Shown: piece after piece, positions 36,701 through 47,816 of the stretch
How positions within the stretch are numbered: the first letter of the stretch is position 1
Layout: each line of letters starts with the position of its first letter
NCBI GenBank assembly: GCA_026545225.1
Contig: CM048849.1
Location: 56,625,836 to 56,689,835 of the forward strand
Direction of reading: 5' to 3'
DNA length: 64,000 bases
Origin: Cornus controversa
Lineage: Eukaryota; Streptophyta; Magnoliopsida; Cornales; Cornaceae
The notes under the pieces: generated by a model
Told to the model about the DNA's origin: nothing
Databases searched by the model: none
What the model saw: the letters and a program-made list of their open reading frames with translations, nothing else
Position numbers and translations under genes: made by a program

Positions 36701-39700
36701 ACGGTATAACTTATACAAGCTAAACACCCATTGGATGGAAAGACTCCAGAATCAGGACCTTCAATGTTTGTAGAGCACATATCTCCCACCGCATCTATTT
36801 GGTTCATAGAGTTCGAATGTGATAATCGGCCTCCTTGAGTCCCAATGCTCTGCCAAACATTATGTACAGGTAGGCACAAAGCAAACTCCTTTAAAAAGTA
36901 TTGGGGATAAATTCGAATGCCAAAAACATCTCCTGAGGAAGTCAGCTTATCTAAAGACATATCTAGTTCCTTAAAATATGTGTTCAACCATGAGAGAACT
37001 TTCAAAGAAGCATTCTGGATGGCGTCACTCTGCTTCCTATAAGATTCTTTTGTTGAACACTGTATAATTAAATCCTTACGCTTGGAAAATATTTTTACTT
37101 CACATCTAAATGTTTCCCTTGATCCCACTGATCCACTGCCAGCAATGCCACCTCCATCAGATTCTGATTTACCTGTCTCAGTAACCTTCAACTTCTTGTG
37201 AGAACCAGGTAACTGTCGCACTGATTCTAAGGGATCACTCATAGTAGAGAAGATAGGTTCGGATAAATGGTGCTGACGGCAAAATGCAAAGAGGAGATCC
37301 CTTGGAAGGGAACCCCGCCAATTTGTTCGCATAGTGAACGCTACAGGCAGCTCCGCTGCAAGTATTGCATCTCTGGACATCTTGTAAACTCCACTAGGTA
37401 TCTTCCTAATAAATATCCTGTAAAACAAGTTATCATTATGATTGAGTTATGCAACCTAAAAGGTACTCAGAGATTAATATAATTCACACGTGGATGCATC
37501 ACAAAAAACATTACAGCCACCCTAAGACAAGAAGCAAAAAGTTTTCAAACAGGACAGTAAGGAAACTTCCACAAGCATCTTAGCCATATATGTACCAACA
37601 GACTCCTGCCAAAATAGATGGCCCAGCATAGGACATCTCTCAAAACAACAGTGACATTTCTTGAGGTTTCCATAATCACCCCCAAGGTGCATACAAACTA
37701 TCACCAATCACCATCCCTTAATTTTTGGAGCGATAGTATTGTCTTATTGACAATCTTCCCTAATTTACAAGGGATTTAAATAATCTTAATAGCGGTTCAA
37801 AAATTTTTAAGTATTATAATTTAATCATATAGCATTGAAGAAACTTAGGTACTTTAAATTTATTCCAAATTTTAAGAAACTAATTATATGTGAATAACAG
37901 CAGTTGTTTTTCTTAGTTACAAACTTACAATTTGCATATACAAAAAGCAACACAGAATAGAATGATTATTCTAACTGTTTAAATCAATGGAGCCAACCTT
38001 GATGGCTCTTAAGTCAATATTTTTTCATGATACAATTTAAGACAGCAGGATAATTCCATAATGCAAGTACTTGAGCTATATTTCAAATGACTGTATCGCT
38101 TGGAAAAACAGAGAAAAGTATCCAGTAATAAAACATAAGCACTGGAAGATCTCGGCAAGTGTACTTGCGAGCAGTGTAGAGCACAGAGGCTCAAGAGCTT
38201 TCACTACTGGATGACCAGAATCTATCTAATTTGCAGCAGAATTCCCGACATTGAAAGGTATTCAAAATATTTCATTGTAAGCCATTTGATATCTTATTCA
38301 CCTACCTGTCCAGCAATCTAGAACTTTTTTCAATCTGAATCACTTTTCATGATATGATTGAGAATCTACAAAGAATATGTTGAAACTGCAGAAAGTTTTT
38401 AAGTAATTCGCTTAAGCAGACTCTTCTTATGATTTCCTGTTATTATTCTAGAAATAATTTGACTGTTAAAGAAAATTTGGTTAATACGTCAATTAAAACT
38501 GTTGGTTTCTACTTCTACTCACCAAGGAAGTGCTTACAAGTCAACGAACAAGGTCCATCATTACAACATGAGACTAGAGTTTCTGTATGTTTATTAAGCA
38601 TTAAATTCCTACTAACATGTTTCTACATTTTGCTGGACCCTGAAACTATTTCTTCCGCTTTGCCTTTCTCCATTTATTCCCAGCACCCTCACAACTTTAT
38701 CTAAAATCAATCGTTCTTGTCCCCATTACTTCACCTTAGCATATTCCTAGACTCCTAACCTTCAACAATCTTCATCCCCCCTGATCAACACTAGAAACCT
38801 AGGTTTGCATGCTTTCCATTAAACTGAAAGACCTTTTCTTTTCCCTGCTACAAGAGGAGATTTGTTGTGACACCCTCACACCCTTGACTCAAAGCCAATT
38901 CCCAGGTTTAATTTTTTCTGGTAAGCCAATTCTTGGGTTTCTTTGTTATCAACTTACCCAAGGAAAAGGTAAATCGTAAAGCCCACTTCAGGCCTCCCTC
39001 AGCTAGAACCACAAAATCTCATATCTATGCTTTGCTGTTGGCAAAATTTCCGAATGCCTAGATTCCAACTGCAGGTTTCACTTAATAGCCACTCTAATGG
39101 AACATCCCATGACAACCTTGAAAAGCCTTCTCCTACAAGCATCTAAACCTTGACCTACTGACCAGACAGCTTTACTGTGAGGACCTCTTCTCAGAAAACT
39201 ATTCTCTTTATCACATATATAGCAAGGACCTAAAGCCCTCATACAAGATTTACCATGGGATCTCTTCTCCTTAGATAATCCTCACTTGAAGATCATGAAG
39301 ACCTTTTTCCCCCATATAAGCCTCATCGAAAACTTGAAGACTCGCAAAAGCATCCTGTTACAGATAAACCCTGTTAAGAACCGAAAACTTATGAGGATTT
39401 CCTCACCATGGACAAGACTCATCGAAAACATAAAAACACCTTAAAATAAATTGTGCAGTACATGAGCCAAGAACAGGGCTCAGGAAGCTTCTACAAGCTT
39501 GGTGCACAACCAACAGCACCACCCAACGCGAGCGTCATGGAGGTTAGCCCTATAGAATCCTAAGAGCTACTTAGCTTGATAGCTAAATCCCTGGGTTTGT
39601 CAAGGTAGCCTCTTCTCGAGGTTTGCACATACCTCAACCCCACTTGACAAAAGAAGAGAGACCAAGCACTCCTAGTAGCCAACCTAACTCCAAGGCTCCA

Positions 39701-42700
39701 AACTCAACTCAACTCAACACAGCATTTTTCCAACTACTTGGGGACGGCAATATGAATCCTATTTTTTCATCTCGCTCTATCCAAGGTCATAGCCTCAATC
39801 AAACCACATGTTAACATATCCTTTACTAACTAACTCTACCCATTCCCCTCGCAGCAGCCTCTCTGTGGACAATGTCACTCTTCCTAACTTAGAGGTCTTC
39901 TTTGTACATGACCAAATCATCTTAATCGATTTTCTCTCAAATTTTCTCTAACTGGGGCTACTCCAACCATTTCACAAATGATCTCATTTCAAATTCTATC
40001 ATTTCTTGTCTTGTCGCACATCCATAGCTACATCCGCATTTGTGATATGTTGTTTCTTAGTTACCCAACACTCTGTCCCATAAAGCACAGCTAGTCTAAT
40101 AGTTGTTTACAGAACTTCCTTTCAATCTTAATGGGATACACTGATCACACAATATACTGAATGCGCTCCTACATTTAACCCAACCTACCTTGATTATATA
40201 ATTAACATCATGTTCAATTTCTGCTTCCTTATGAATAATAGAGTATAGATAATGGAAATGTTCATTTCTTTTTCTTTCTTTTTTTTGGTACCTCTTGATC
40301 CTCAATCTTCACTACCTCCCTATTTATATTTCTAGATTTACTAAAATTATAATCCATATATTCAATTTTATTCCTGCTTATCTTAAACCCTTTTAATTCT
40401 AGAGCTTTCCTCCAAACCTCCAATTTGAGACTTACTCCTCTAGTTTCATCAATTAAAACAATATCATCCACAAATAACATCCCCCATGGAATCTTATATT
40501 GAATGTGTCTCATCAATTCATCCATAACTAAGGCAAATAGATAAGGGTTTAGCACTTGCATCTACAATAATTGAAAATTCACTTGTTTCCCCACAATCGT
40601 TCTAACAATAGTCGCACCCTCGCACCCCCACCATACATGTTCTTTATTGTGTCAATGAATCTTTTTGTGACTCCTTTCTTTTCTAGAATCCTCCATATTA
40701 GATTTCTAGGAACTCTATCATAGGCTTTCTTTAAATCAATAAAAACCATATCAAAATCCTTCTTCTTCTATATATCATTTCCATCACTCTCTTAATAAGT
40801 AAATGGCCCCAATTGTTGACCATTAATTCAAATTGAGATTATATCGTGATATTAAATTAATAAGTCATACTATGAAATTTTGGGAGAGAGCGATTGAACA
40901 ATGACTATGATGAGAGACTGAAGTGTTGGACAATCAATTTTGATTCATGTCGGGTCAGAAGGTCAACGATGGAGGCCATTTACTTATTGAGGAGTACGAT
41001 GTGACCCCAATATTCATTGAGATGACCTATGACCGGTACGATGTGACCGCCCATTGCAATGTTGTCTTATGGAATTAAATGTCTAACCTACTCCATTAAA
41101 TAATGCCTTATTGTATTTGATGCACACCATGCCCCTTTAATTACCAACTTACTCTTACTTGTAATTAAGAACACAATTGTTCTTAGTCCTAATCGAATCC
41201 GATGCAAGTATTCATACGGCCATGTGGATTGACCCATCATGTTGTAGAGGAGACACATTTCATTATTGTGTCTCCCCCTATATGTTGGTGTTTACCTCAA
41301 CGTGCCCCCTGACTCCATCACTATAAAAGGCATTCAACCCGCATTTAAGAAGGCATAGCATATCAACCACCACAAAACTTCATTTAGACCAAGACCCTCG
41401 ACAATTGCTGTAATGCTAATCCTTCCACATCATTTCTCATTACTACCTCAGCCTTGAGGAGTCATTCATCACTTTCCCAATTTGACATTTTCTGACTCTT
41501 CTATGAGTTTTATTTTTATTTCCACCTAGCACAGTCCACCTAAACCTCTCATCAATCTCAAATAATACATCATCACTTTCCTCATTACCTTGAACCAACA
41601 AATTATAGACATGAGACTCATTGGATCGGGGTTAGGTGACCTGAACTGGCCTTTAGACACTTTTTGCTTGAGTCAAACTCAAGGTGACAGCATGGCGTAG
41701 TGAAGCTTTATTGGTTACATATGGAGGTGGATCCCTTTCCTGGGTTCCACATGGAACACTAACTATTAATTAAAGAATAATTATGCAGATACTGGTACTC
41801 TGAAAATAAGTTTAAATGCAATCTACTTCTTAAAATCTTTCACCCTATTTCATAGAAGGGCGTATAGACACCCAATAAGAAAGAAATGATGTATAGGAAC
41901 TTGCTACAAGAAAAAGGATAATAAATAATAATCACACAAATAGGATGCAACGCACAATGCACATTAAAATTATTTTCAGAAAACACTGGAATAAAGTAAG
42001 AACTTTTTTTCTTTCGGTACAGATTATGCTAATAGTTAAAAAATGCTAAAGAATTTGGAGATTAAGCAGCAGAAGTCAGAATGAGACCTGTAATATGTAA
42101 GCAATGATACATCTTCATGGAAGAGGTCAGTAGAATTCCATCTGTACCCAACGGATGCCAAAATTGCATCACCATATACATCTTGACCAGAGAAGTAACT
42201 TGCCCTCACATTTAAAGATCCTTCAAACTCAACAGCTTCTGGATGCAGAAGTTCTGACGAGGGATCCAATGGATACAATTTGGGACCACAAAAGTACAGT
42301 CTTGTCTCAGAGGAAGCTCTGCCAATAGTCCTGTAAAAGTTGTGCAGTTCTTCAAATAAACAAATATTCACAAGGTATGTTCATTTCTATACAAGAAAGA
42401 AAGGTGCCACTACTGCCAAACATGTCCTCTACACTTGGGGGTTCATTACCGACTGCCAAAACATTTAGCATCCAACTTCCAACCAGTGAACTCAAGCCCA
42501 CCGGTATATAAAATTTCCCTCCCTTGTTTGTCAAACATGGAAAATTAAACTTCACTGGAGTCTGTAAGCTGCTTAGCCATTCATGTTAGTGTTTTGTGTA
42601 AATGTTTTATTATAAGAAATGTAATTATGAATTGCACAGCTAAAAGTATTTCATCAAACCTGAAATTTGGCATGCAAATAAGCATGGAAAGGATATCTAA

Positions 42701-45700
42701 TGCAAGTTGGGCATGGCAAAATATAACTTCCACAAAATTTATGTTTCAAAATAATGCCTTACTTTACCTCAATATTGGAACCTTAGCTGAGTAGTACACA
42801 TAAAATTCAAGTAATGAGGATATTCAAGACGAGCTATGCACAACAAACTATACCAATTAAAATTTATGCAATCCCTTACCTGGACATCAGAACCTTAGAA
42901 GCATCCGTTACACCAAGTTTGCATGCAATAACATCCAAGTAATAACCATTAGAGGAAACATTAATAGTTATGGGTACGACTGTCTTGTCAACTGAATATG
43001 GAATACATATGGCTTCAATCGAAGTGCTTTCTGGCAAGCTAGATGGTTGGTTTACTAAAGACTGTATAATCTCAGGATCGTAAGGATCTTGCCTCTTCAT
43101 CAAAAGCTGTTCTTCAGAAATAGAAATGAAACCAGGTAATGTTGCAGCAGCCCTCAGCATAAGTAACATAACCAGCAATGGATTTGATTCAACCTCGGGA
43201 TTTATGTATTTACATAAATTACTAGACTTTGCATCACAGATGGCAATAACAGAAACTGGAATTGAACCATTCAGGTGATCCTCTCTCCGCAAAGCTGCTC
43301 TAAAGTGACCACTCAATGGATGAAGAGATGAAAGAAACTTCACCAATGGCACGAAGTAAAAGCAGAAAGGGTTAGAATCAATTCAATCAAATGAAAGATA
43401 ATGCACTACCAATCAGATGTTTTAACTGACGAAATACAGATGTCAAACATGTACCAAGGTTGACAAAATGTGTAGTCAATTTGGCTCGTTCACATGCATA
43501 TTAACACACACATATAAACATATTCTATCTCACTCTTTTCATACAAATAAAACCAGAGACTAATGCTCATAGATGATTTAAAAATACACCCAGCTGATAG
43601 CTACTGCTCAGTATTTGACATAACAACACTTAAAGATCCACAGTCAAACATTCCATCCACTAGAAAGTGATGGACTCGAGGATTATTACTTGTCCAAAAT
43701 TTATCCCACTTATATATAGCCACATGTAACAAAATTGGTTGAAGGACCAAATTGCTTCAATGATTAATCTGATCAATAACAAAACATAAGGTTCCATGTT
43801 ATGTGCAAGTGTAAATAAGAAACAGTGATTCACAGGTGAACACTGATTAACCTCTTCTAAATGGTGCCCATTAACACTTCCAAGAAACATGGGAGGCTGA
43901 AGATCAACAGAGGTACCGGTAAGGACATGATTGCCCTTATTTTAGCATCCCCATCCATACCATTGATGTGCTAATTAAGAGAACATTTGGCAATTCTAGA
44001 ACTTGAAATTCACCACTTCTGCTCCTAAGACATCTAGAATGAGAACAGATATTTAAAGAAAAATAATAAAGTAAAAATGAAATTGTTTAAGTAGCAGGTT
44101 TAAAGAAATACAATTCCCTTCACATGTGCATTGCATGTACCGCCTTTTCTTTTTCTTTTAATAAGAAATGAGGAGGATGAGAGATCCATCTGAAAAGAAT
44201 AAGCTAATAATAAGCATGTAAAGCCACCTGAAACAAAGTCCAAGCTGGATGGGAAAGCTAAGTGAAAAGGTTGGAGAATCCCCATAAAGCTCCCCAACCA
44301 ATAGGTTATGGAAGCACATAAATAATCTCACTGCACAAAATACCATAATCCCAGGTTCCTAAAGGTGTGCATCTCAACCTCTTATATGATTAATTAGATT
44401 CTTCATTTGATCACCATGTAAAATGACCAGATTTCCTTGATTGTTAAAAAATAGAAATTTACAAATTTAGAATGACAAGATAAACACAAAACAGAATCAC
44501 ACAAGCTTCAAGAAGAAAAAGAAATGCAAATATCACTGTATATATATGTAAAAAATAATGCCAAAGTGATTGGTCAGTTAACAGCTCCACTGACGAATCT
44601 AAGAAAAATATTGAGTTACGTAACTAGAATTGAACTAAAGAAATGGTAACAATATACGGATTTTCGAACACTGATGAAGAAGCATATTTTCTTAATTGGT
44701 AAAATGAAAGCTTCTTGACAGTAGTCAAATTCAGTTATTGTGGCCTACCTCATTCGAGAATAAATGTGAGAGACGTAGAACTAAATCATCCCATGCTTCT
44801 TGTACAGTGGGATCCCTTGTTGTAGGGTCGATGCCTAGCTGTAACAGAAGAATACAACTAATTAGGAAATTTGCTTTATTTGTCAATTATATGTAATTAC
44901 GTTAAGAGGTGAGACAAAACAGACACAATAACATAATCTGAATATTATACCTGATAAGAAATTTGTTTTAGGAGGCATGTAAAACAGAACAGGCAAATGT
45001 GTCAAGGCCTTTACAAGTAGAAAAGATTGCTTATAATAAGGGTGTTTGCCACATGGATGATGACATGGGTTTTAATATAATAAGAGTTCCATACGCATAC
45101 AGGTTTGCGTGTCCTAGACCTGTATGATGGAGCTGTATATAGTGATAGGACAACTGAAAGTTTGATGAGTGAACTACCCGACCAAAAATGAAACAGTGAT
45201 GGTTAACATTAAGTTAACAAATCTTCCTTACATCAATACCATAAACAGCAACTAGTGACTATCAATGGTATTAAAATGGTATTTGAAGTTAATGAAGTAA
45301 ATATGTAGAAAATTGAGTGAAAGTTAACATATATAACAAATAAACAGAAAAGAAGAAAACTCATACGAAAACCATCTACACATTAATATTCTCCAATGCA
45401 ATTTTGATATTATCTCCATTGTTGAATCAAAATCTTAAATTTATACTGGAACCATTGGTCACTGAACATTGCCACTACAATTCACAGGTTGAGTAGCAGC
45501 CAATGTGGTGTCAAGCAAATAAGAAAGATAAGATTTATAATTGACAAAAACAAAGCAAAACCTTTTTTAAAGCCATCTCTGCAGCAGATTGCTCTGCATC
45601 CTTCTTCTTTTTAAAGGTTTCTGACACAACAGAAATTTCTGGAAGTTGCAAATAGCAGCGGTAAAGGCACGGGACCTTCTGTGAGATGGCTAGCCCTGGG

Positions 45701-45834
45701 CATCCATTTTGAGTGGATTCCTGTACTTCATCGACCTTATAGCATGCGTTGGTGCCAAACCTCTGGTGTATAATAGCCTTAGGTGTAAGAGATGCTTTCT
45801 TTACTGCAACACCTGGGTATTCTCCCGTTTCCAT
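24349..45834 (-). CDS. HEN1: HEN1 small-RNA 2'-O-methyltransferase (nine coding exons, 948 aa)
   Basis: HEN1 adds a 2'-O-methyl group to the 3' end of each strand of plant miRNA and siRNA duplexes, protecting them from tailing and decay. The nine exons give 2,847 nt in one frame with consistent phases and no stop. Domains: dsRBD1 (about 15-91: PKAIIHQRFG...KKKDAEQSAAEMALKK), a La-like region, dsRBD2 (about 457-503), an FKBP-like domain (about 575-660, EFEFEIGTGA...MSVGQSACF) and the methyltransferase (about 690-930). It keeps the SAM motif VDFGCGSGS (719-727), the Mg-binding CLEVIEHMEED (E803, E806, H807, equivalent to Arabidopsis E796/E799/H800) and HDH (868-870). Length is close to the 942 residues of the Arabidopsis protein. 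The start was chosen at METGEYPG, just before the dsRBD. Introns total about 18.6 kb. It appears functional. Confidence 0.97.
25257..26150 (+). mobile_element. Copia-like LTR remnant
   Basis: It carries the typical late-LTR phrase order 'gattcttcgggactac', 'tcacctgtggttttttcctg', 'ttccacgtatatctggtg' and a final C-rich 'aacctaatcaccc...tctccccc...ctaggtttc'. Near its start 'ggaccggtcc'-type phrases recur (about 25286 and 25335). No primer-binding site follows, so it is probably a solo or truncated LTR. Inferred from phrase resemblance only. Confidence 0.45.
26088..26104 (+). repeat. 17-base poly-C tract
   Basis: An uninterrupted run of 17 C, followed by CTCCCC and CTCCC, at the end of the Copia-like LTR remnant. 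Confidence 0.9.
26151..28158. other. Intronic repeat-derived sequence, no gene
   Basis: From about 26870 to 27620 the DNA is rich in 'gacac' and 'gtgtcc' words ('gtgtccaagtacccgtgtc', 'tgtgtccaacacccatac') seen again near 33260, suggesting a decayed DNA element. 'ttactgccttacagctgt' is repeated several times at about 27190-27310. No conserved reading frame is recognised. Confidence 0.35.
28164..30699 (+). mobile_element. Candidate Ty3/Gypsy-type solo LTR, about 2.5 kb
   Basis: Proposed ends are TG at 28164 (TGTATTTGTAAAGCC) and CA at 30699 (ATCGAGGCATGACA), with GTAT flanking both sides (28160-28163 and 30700-30703). The 3' end phrase 'ggtatcagaaatcgaggcatg' and the internal 'gcgctcaccccctcccccaa' followed by 'tttttacagatgagg' (29818-29855) are typical of large plant Gypsy LTRs. 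A TATA-like TTATATAAGGG sits at 28353-28363. No internal protein region or second LTR is present. Orientation is antisense to HEN1. Confidence 0.5.
30278..30496 (+). repeat. Cluster of ACGATTGATCGT-like motifs
   Basis: About eight near-copies of the quasi-palindrome TACGATTGATCGTAA or its one-base variants (TGATTGATC, CGATTGATTG) occur in about 220 bp: 30278, 30300, about 30370, 30392, 30412, 30433, 30453 and 30477. Spacing is mostly about 20 bp in the second half. It lies near the 3' end of the LTR candidate. Confidence 0.85.
30930..31875 (-). mobile_element. RTE-type LINE 3' fragment (reverse transcriptase end)
   Basis: It starts at the 3' tail side with 'ctcaactctaaaaagcc' and 'gaatcctatttttccatttc', the common 3' end of plant RTE LINEs. 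Further up, the minus strand reads remnants of the reverse transcriptase around the F-(A/G)DD box ('accaaataacatacaccgtgg' region, 31715-31735). All frames are broken. Confidence 0.7.
32013..32200 (-). mobile_element. RTE-type LINE 3' end fragment
   Basis: 'ctcaactcaacaaagcttt', 'ggggttgattgtttgaatcc' and 'taactctacccatattaact' are the same 3' end sequence as at 30930, 34857 and 39692. Coding sequence is absent. Confidence 0.65.
32905..33125 (+). mobile_element. LINE fragment in opposite orientation
   Basis: The plus strand reads IRENRLRWFEHLQRTPLSAP and further LINE C-terminal vocabulary, matching the minus-strand fragment at 34945-35349 (MRENHLRWFGHVHRGPLSAP). It is the only LINE piece here on the plus strand. 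Confidence 0.65.
33489..34045. repeat. ~279-bp tandem duplication in HEN1 intron 8
   Basis: The copies start at 33489 and 33768 ('tttcaaaatataatcccaag') and run in parallel through 'gaacctaggaaatttggatc' to 'catacaaatgtatttt'. They differ by a few bases and a longer ATT run in the second copy. The short open frames on both strands inside it are incidental. Confidence 0.9.
34290..34427 (-). CDS. HEN1: HEN1 exon 8
   Basis: 138 bp, phase 0 at both ends, residues 758-803: ILHSKLSTDEDAIMASTG, AILYEGSITVFD and FDIGTCLE, the last Glu being the first metal ligand. The acceptor is AAATGCAG at 34428 and the donor GTATTC at 34289. Confidence 0.95.
34857..35350 (-). mobile_element. RTE-type LINE 3' fragment in HEN1 intron 7
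   Basis: An open frame from 35349 to 34945 reads the C-terminal part of an RTE reverse transcriptase: KFYKTAIRPAVLYGTECW, MRMLRWMRGKMRNDRIRN, LRWFGHVHRGPLSAPIRK and GRGRPKLTWVELI. It is followed by the usual 3' tail. It is intact over about 130 codons but lacks the catalytic FADD box, so it is a 5'-truncated copy. It is on the same strand as HEN1. Confidence 0.9.
35598..35714 (-). CDS. HEN1: HEN1 exon 7 (SAM-binding motif)
   Basis: 117 bp, residues 719-757: VDFGCGSGSLLDSLLDYP, VVGVDISQKSLTRAAK. Acceptor CTGCAG|GTTGAT, donor GCAAAG|GTCAAA. Confidence 0.96.
35793..35944 (-). CDS. HEN1: HEN1 exon 6
   Basis: 152 bp, residues 668-718: KGCSLKYSITLLRVTEPLED, ALFSPPLSKQRVEYALQHIK. Acceptor GTGGCAG at 35945, donor TTTG|GTATAT. 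Confidence 0.95.
36480..37417 (-). CDS. HEN1: HEN1 exon 5 (dsRBD2 and FKBP-like domain)
   Basis: 938 bp, residues 355-668. It begins IFIRKIPSGVYKMSRDAILA, then TNWRGSLPRDLLFAFCRQHH, the dsRBD2 (ETFRCEVKIFSK to QNASLKVLSWLNTYF) and the FKBP-like part (EFEFEIGTGAVITHLEG). Acceptor TTTACAG, donor TTCAA|GTGAGT. Confidence 0.97.
39692..40800 (-). mobile_element. RTE-type LINE fragment with reverse transcriptase
   Basis: The 3' tail is (CTCAA)n-like at 39697-39720. Upward it shows LFALVMDELMRHIQYKIPWG with FVDD (40460-40480), and IDLKKAYDRVPRNLIWRILE (about 40680-40740), i.e. RT motifs in the right order. Frames are broken in several places. Same strand as HEN1. Confidence 0.85.
40806..41420 (+). 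mobile_element. LTR-like block with TATA box
   Basis: The GC/AT texture changes at the LINE edge. The block contains 'tacgatgtgacc' twice (40999 and 41038), 'cattattgtgtctccccctatatg', and TATAAAAGG at 41332 followed by CA-rich leader-like sequence, as at the U3/R border of a plant LTR. No primer-binding site or coding region was found, so it is probably a solo or partial LTR. Confidence 0.35.
42088..42330 (-). CDS. HEN1: HEN1 exon 4
   Basis: 243 bp, residues 274-355: TIGRASSETRLYFCGPKLYP, VRASYFSGQDVYGDAILASV, DVSLLTYYR. Acceptor TTTTACAG at 42331, donor TACAG|GTCTCA. Confidence 0.95.
42880..43337 (-). CDS. HEN1: HEN1 exon 3
   Basis: 458 bp, residues 122-274: FLSSLHPLSGHFRAALRRED, GSIPVSVIAICDAKS, NPEVESNPLLVMLLMLRAAA, GVTDASKVLMS. 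Acceptor GGTGAAG|TTTC, donor TCCAG|GTAAGG. Confidence 0.95.
44749..44838 (-). CDS. HEN1: HEN1 exon 2
   Basis: 90 bp, 30 codons (residues 92-121): LGIDPTTRDPTVQEAWDDLV followed by LRLSHLFSNE. Acceptor TGTTACAG at 44839, donor ATGAG|GTAGGC. Confidence 0.95.
45562..45834 (-). CDS. HEN1: HEN1 exon 1 (start codon and dsRBD1)
   Basis: It starts METGEYPGVAVKKASLTPKA at ATG 45834, then covers dsRBD1 with NGCPGLAISQKVPCLYRC and FKKKKDAEQSAAEMALKK. It ends at phase 0 with AAAAAG|GTTTTG. The start is chosen because the conserved domain begins 15 residues later. Upstream sequence contains in-frame alternatives only if a weak splice site is used. Confidence 0.93.
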
Positions 45835-47816
45835 CACTCCCTCTCCAGGTAATTGAGCAAGTTTAAAGTATTTGACAAGATAAATTAGCAAACTGCTAAT
45901 TATTCCCCTGTATTAAATAATATCTCAAACCAAAGTCAATCACAGAATATAATTCATTGACAGCAAGCAAATGAAACATCTGGAACATAAATTTGCCAAT
46001 TAAAAATTAACATTCACACAATACAGTCAATCCTCTCTAAAATCACAATCATAAAAAAAGAAAAAAGAAAAAACTAAACACTAGTTCACAAATAACTCTA
46101 ATATGTCTATGATGTCTTCTTAAACAAAAAACTTCAGAGATCAATCTGCATCACCCAGATTTATGCGCAAGTTCAGTTAGTGAACAAGGAGTTTTATATG
46201 CAAAAACATAGATTCTTAGTAAGTAACATTGTATCTCTAAACTAACATGATTAGTTAGTAAAATGATTGAGTCTCATGTGAGAATAGGATATCTAAAATA
46301 ACAAGGTTCACCACGGAATAGACAATGTAAGGCTAACTTTCAACAACCACAAAGATCTATAAATTTTGCAAACATGTGAATTAGCAAACGATTATATCAA
46401 GCCCAAGGTTGTTTCAAGTTAGAAAGTGCCAAAATAAAAAGAGAATTTACAACAAACAAAAAAAAAAATGATAAGTAAAAGGAGAATTAATTAATATTTG
46501 ACCATCATAACCACTCTTTTGAGATAAGATCTTTCCAAAATTGAATTATCAGCATCAGCAAGCAATAATGCTGGTCAGAAGATTGCATGGACTAAACATA
46601 TAACACGGACTCAAAGTATATATGAATTCAACTCTATCTGTGATGATACAAGCAGTATTCTTTAAAATGATTAATAAAAAAATTGATCTTTCCATGTCCC
46701 AAATGCCTCTATCACATACCCCCTATGTTCATATGTGCCCATAATTAAATAAATAAATAAAGTATTAGTTTCATATCTATTTTTATTGCTTATCAGGGGA
46801 AGCAAAAGAATAGAGTGTGGCCAACACATCAGTCATTTCTCGTCTGTCAAAACATAAGTTCGTACTTTGACACTGACAACTCCTACACTAGCATGTCTAT
46901 GCTACATAAATTTATCGAAAAACATTATGATTTTTATGAAACTACTATCATGCATTCCAAACTTAAGTAATCCAATTACTGCAATAGCGTGAAATAGAGC
47001 TACTTACCAAAGAAAAAAATCAAAATTTTGTACATTACTTTCAACAGTTACTTTTGCAAAGCTCAGCACTTCTAGATAATTCAAATAAACCTCCACATTA
47101 GATATTGTCCAAAGCAAAGCATAGACAATTCTAGATCATTCAAATAAACAAATGTCTAATTTTACTCTTCAACGACTATAACACTTTGGTAATATCAGAA
47201 ATTTGCTGGGTCCCATGGATTTTGGATGCAAGAATGCAAGAGAACAACTTTACAAGACACCACCAATATCAAATTCTCCAATGCACTATGTAATTTATGC
47301 TCATGGTATCAATAGAAATATTAATCCACGAATAACAGAAGCAAAATTGATACACAATGTACTGAGAAATTCACAAAACCCTAAACCCCAAGATTCTGAC
47401 GAAAATGGCTAGAAATTCCAGAACATATATATATAGATGTGTGTGTAACAAAAATAAAAAGAAAAAAAGATCGAAACTTTTTGTTAATTAGTATATAATC
47501 GAGTGACGAAATGATCAATTTGAGTTAAATTAGCCAAAAGTACAACACAATAGCACATTAATTCTAATGGTAGCAAACAAAAGCAAAGAGAGCATAAAGT
47601 AATTCATAGACATAAAAACTACGAAATTAGAAAACTAGTTCAACAAGAAAGAAAAATAAAACAAAAAAAGAAAAGAAAAGAAAAGAAAAATGGTTCAAGA
47701 AGACGAAGAAAAAGGAAAGGAAACTGAAAATACATTAAAAACGATAAAAAAAAATCCGATATAATAAAGCCTACAGAGCTATAAAATATGGGGTGATAAT
47801 CAGGGAAGAGGAAGAT

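Larger units (their letters stand above)
37418..42087 (-). other. HEN1 intron 4 (about 4.7 kb) with LINE and LTR-like pieces
   Basis: It holds a LINE (39692-40800) and an LTR-like block with a TATAAAAGG box (41332-41340). From 38850 to 39620 there is repetitive-looking sequence ('gccaattcccaggttt', 'gccaattcttgggtttc') without recognisable coding capacity. Confidence 0.8.

Noticed and set aside
42352..42555. Minus-strand open frame between HEN1 exons 3 and 4
   Set aside because: Exons 3 and 4 join in frame without it, and its residues do not fit the HEN1 family. Treated as intron.
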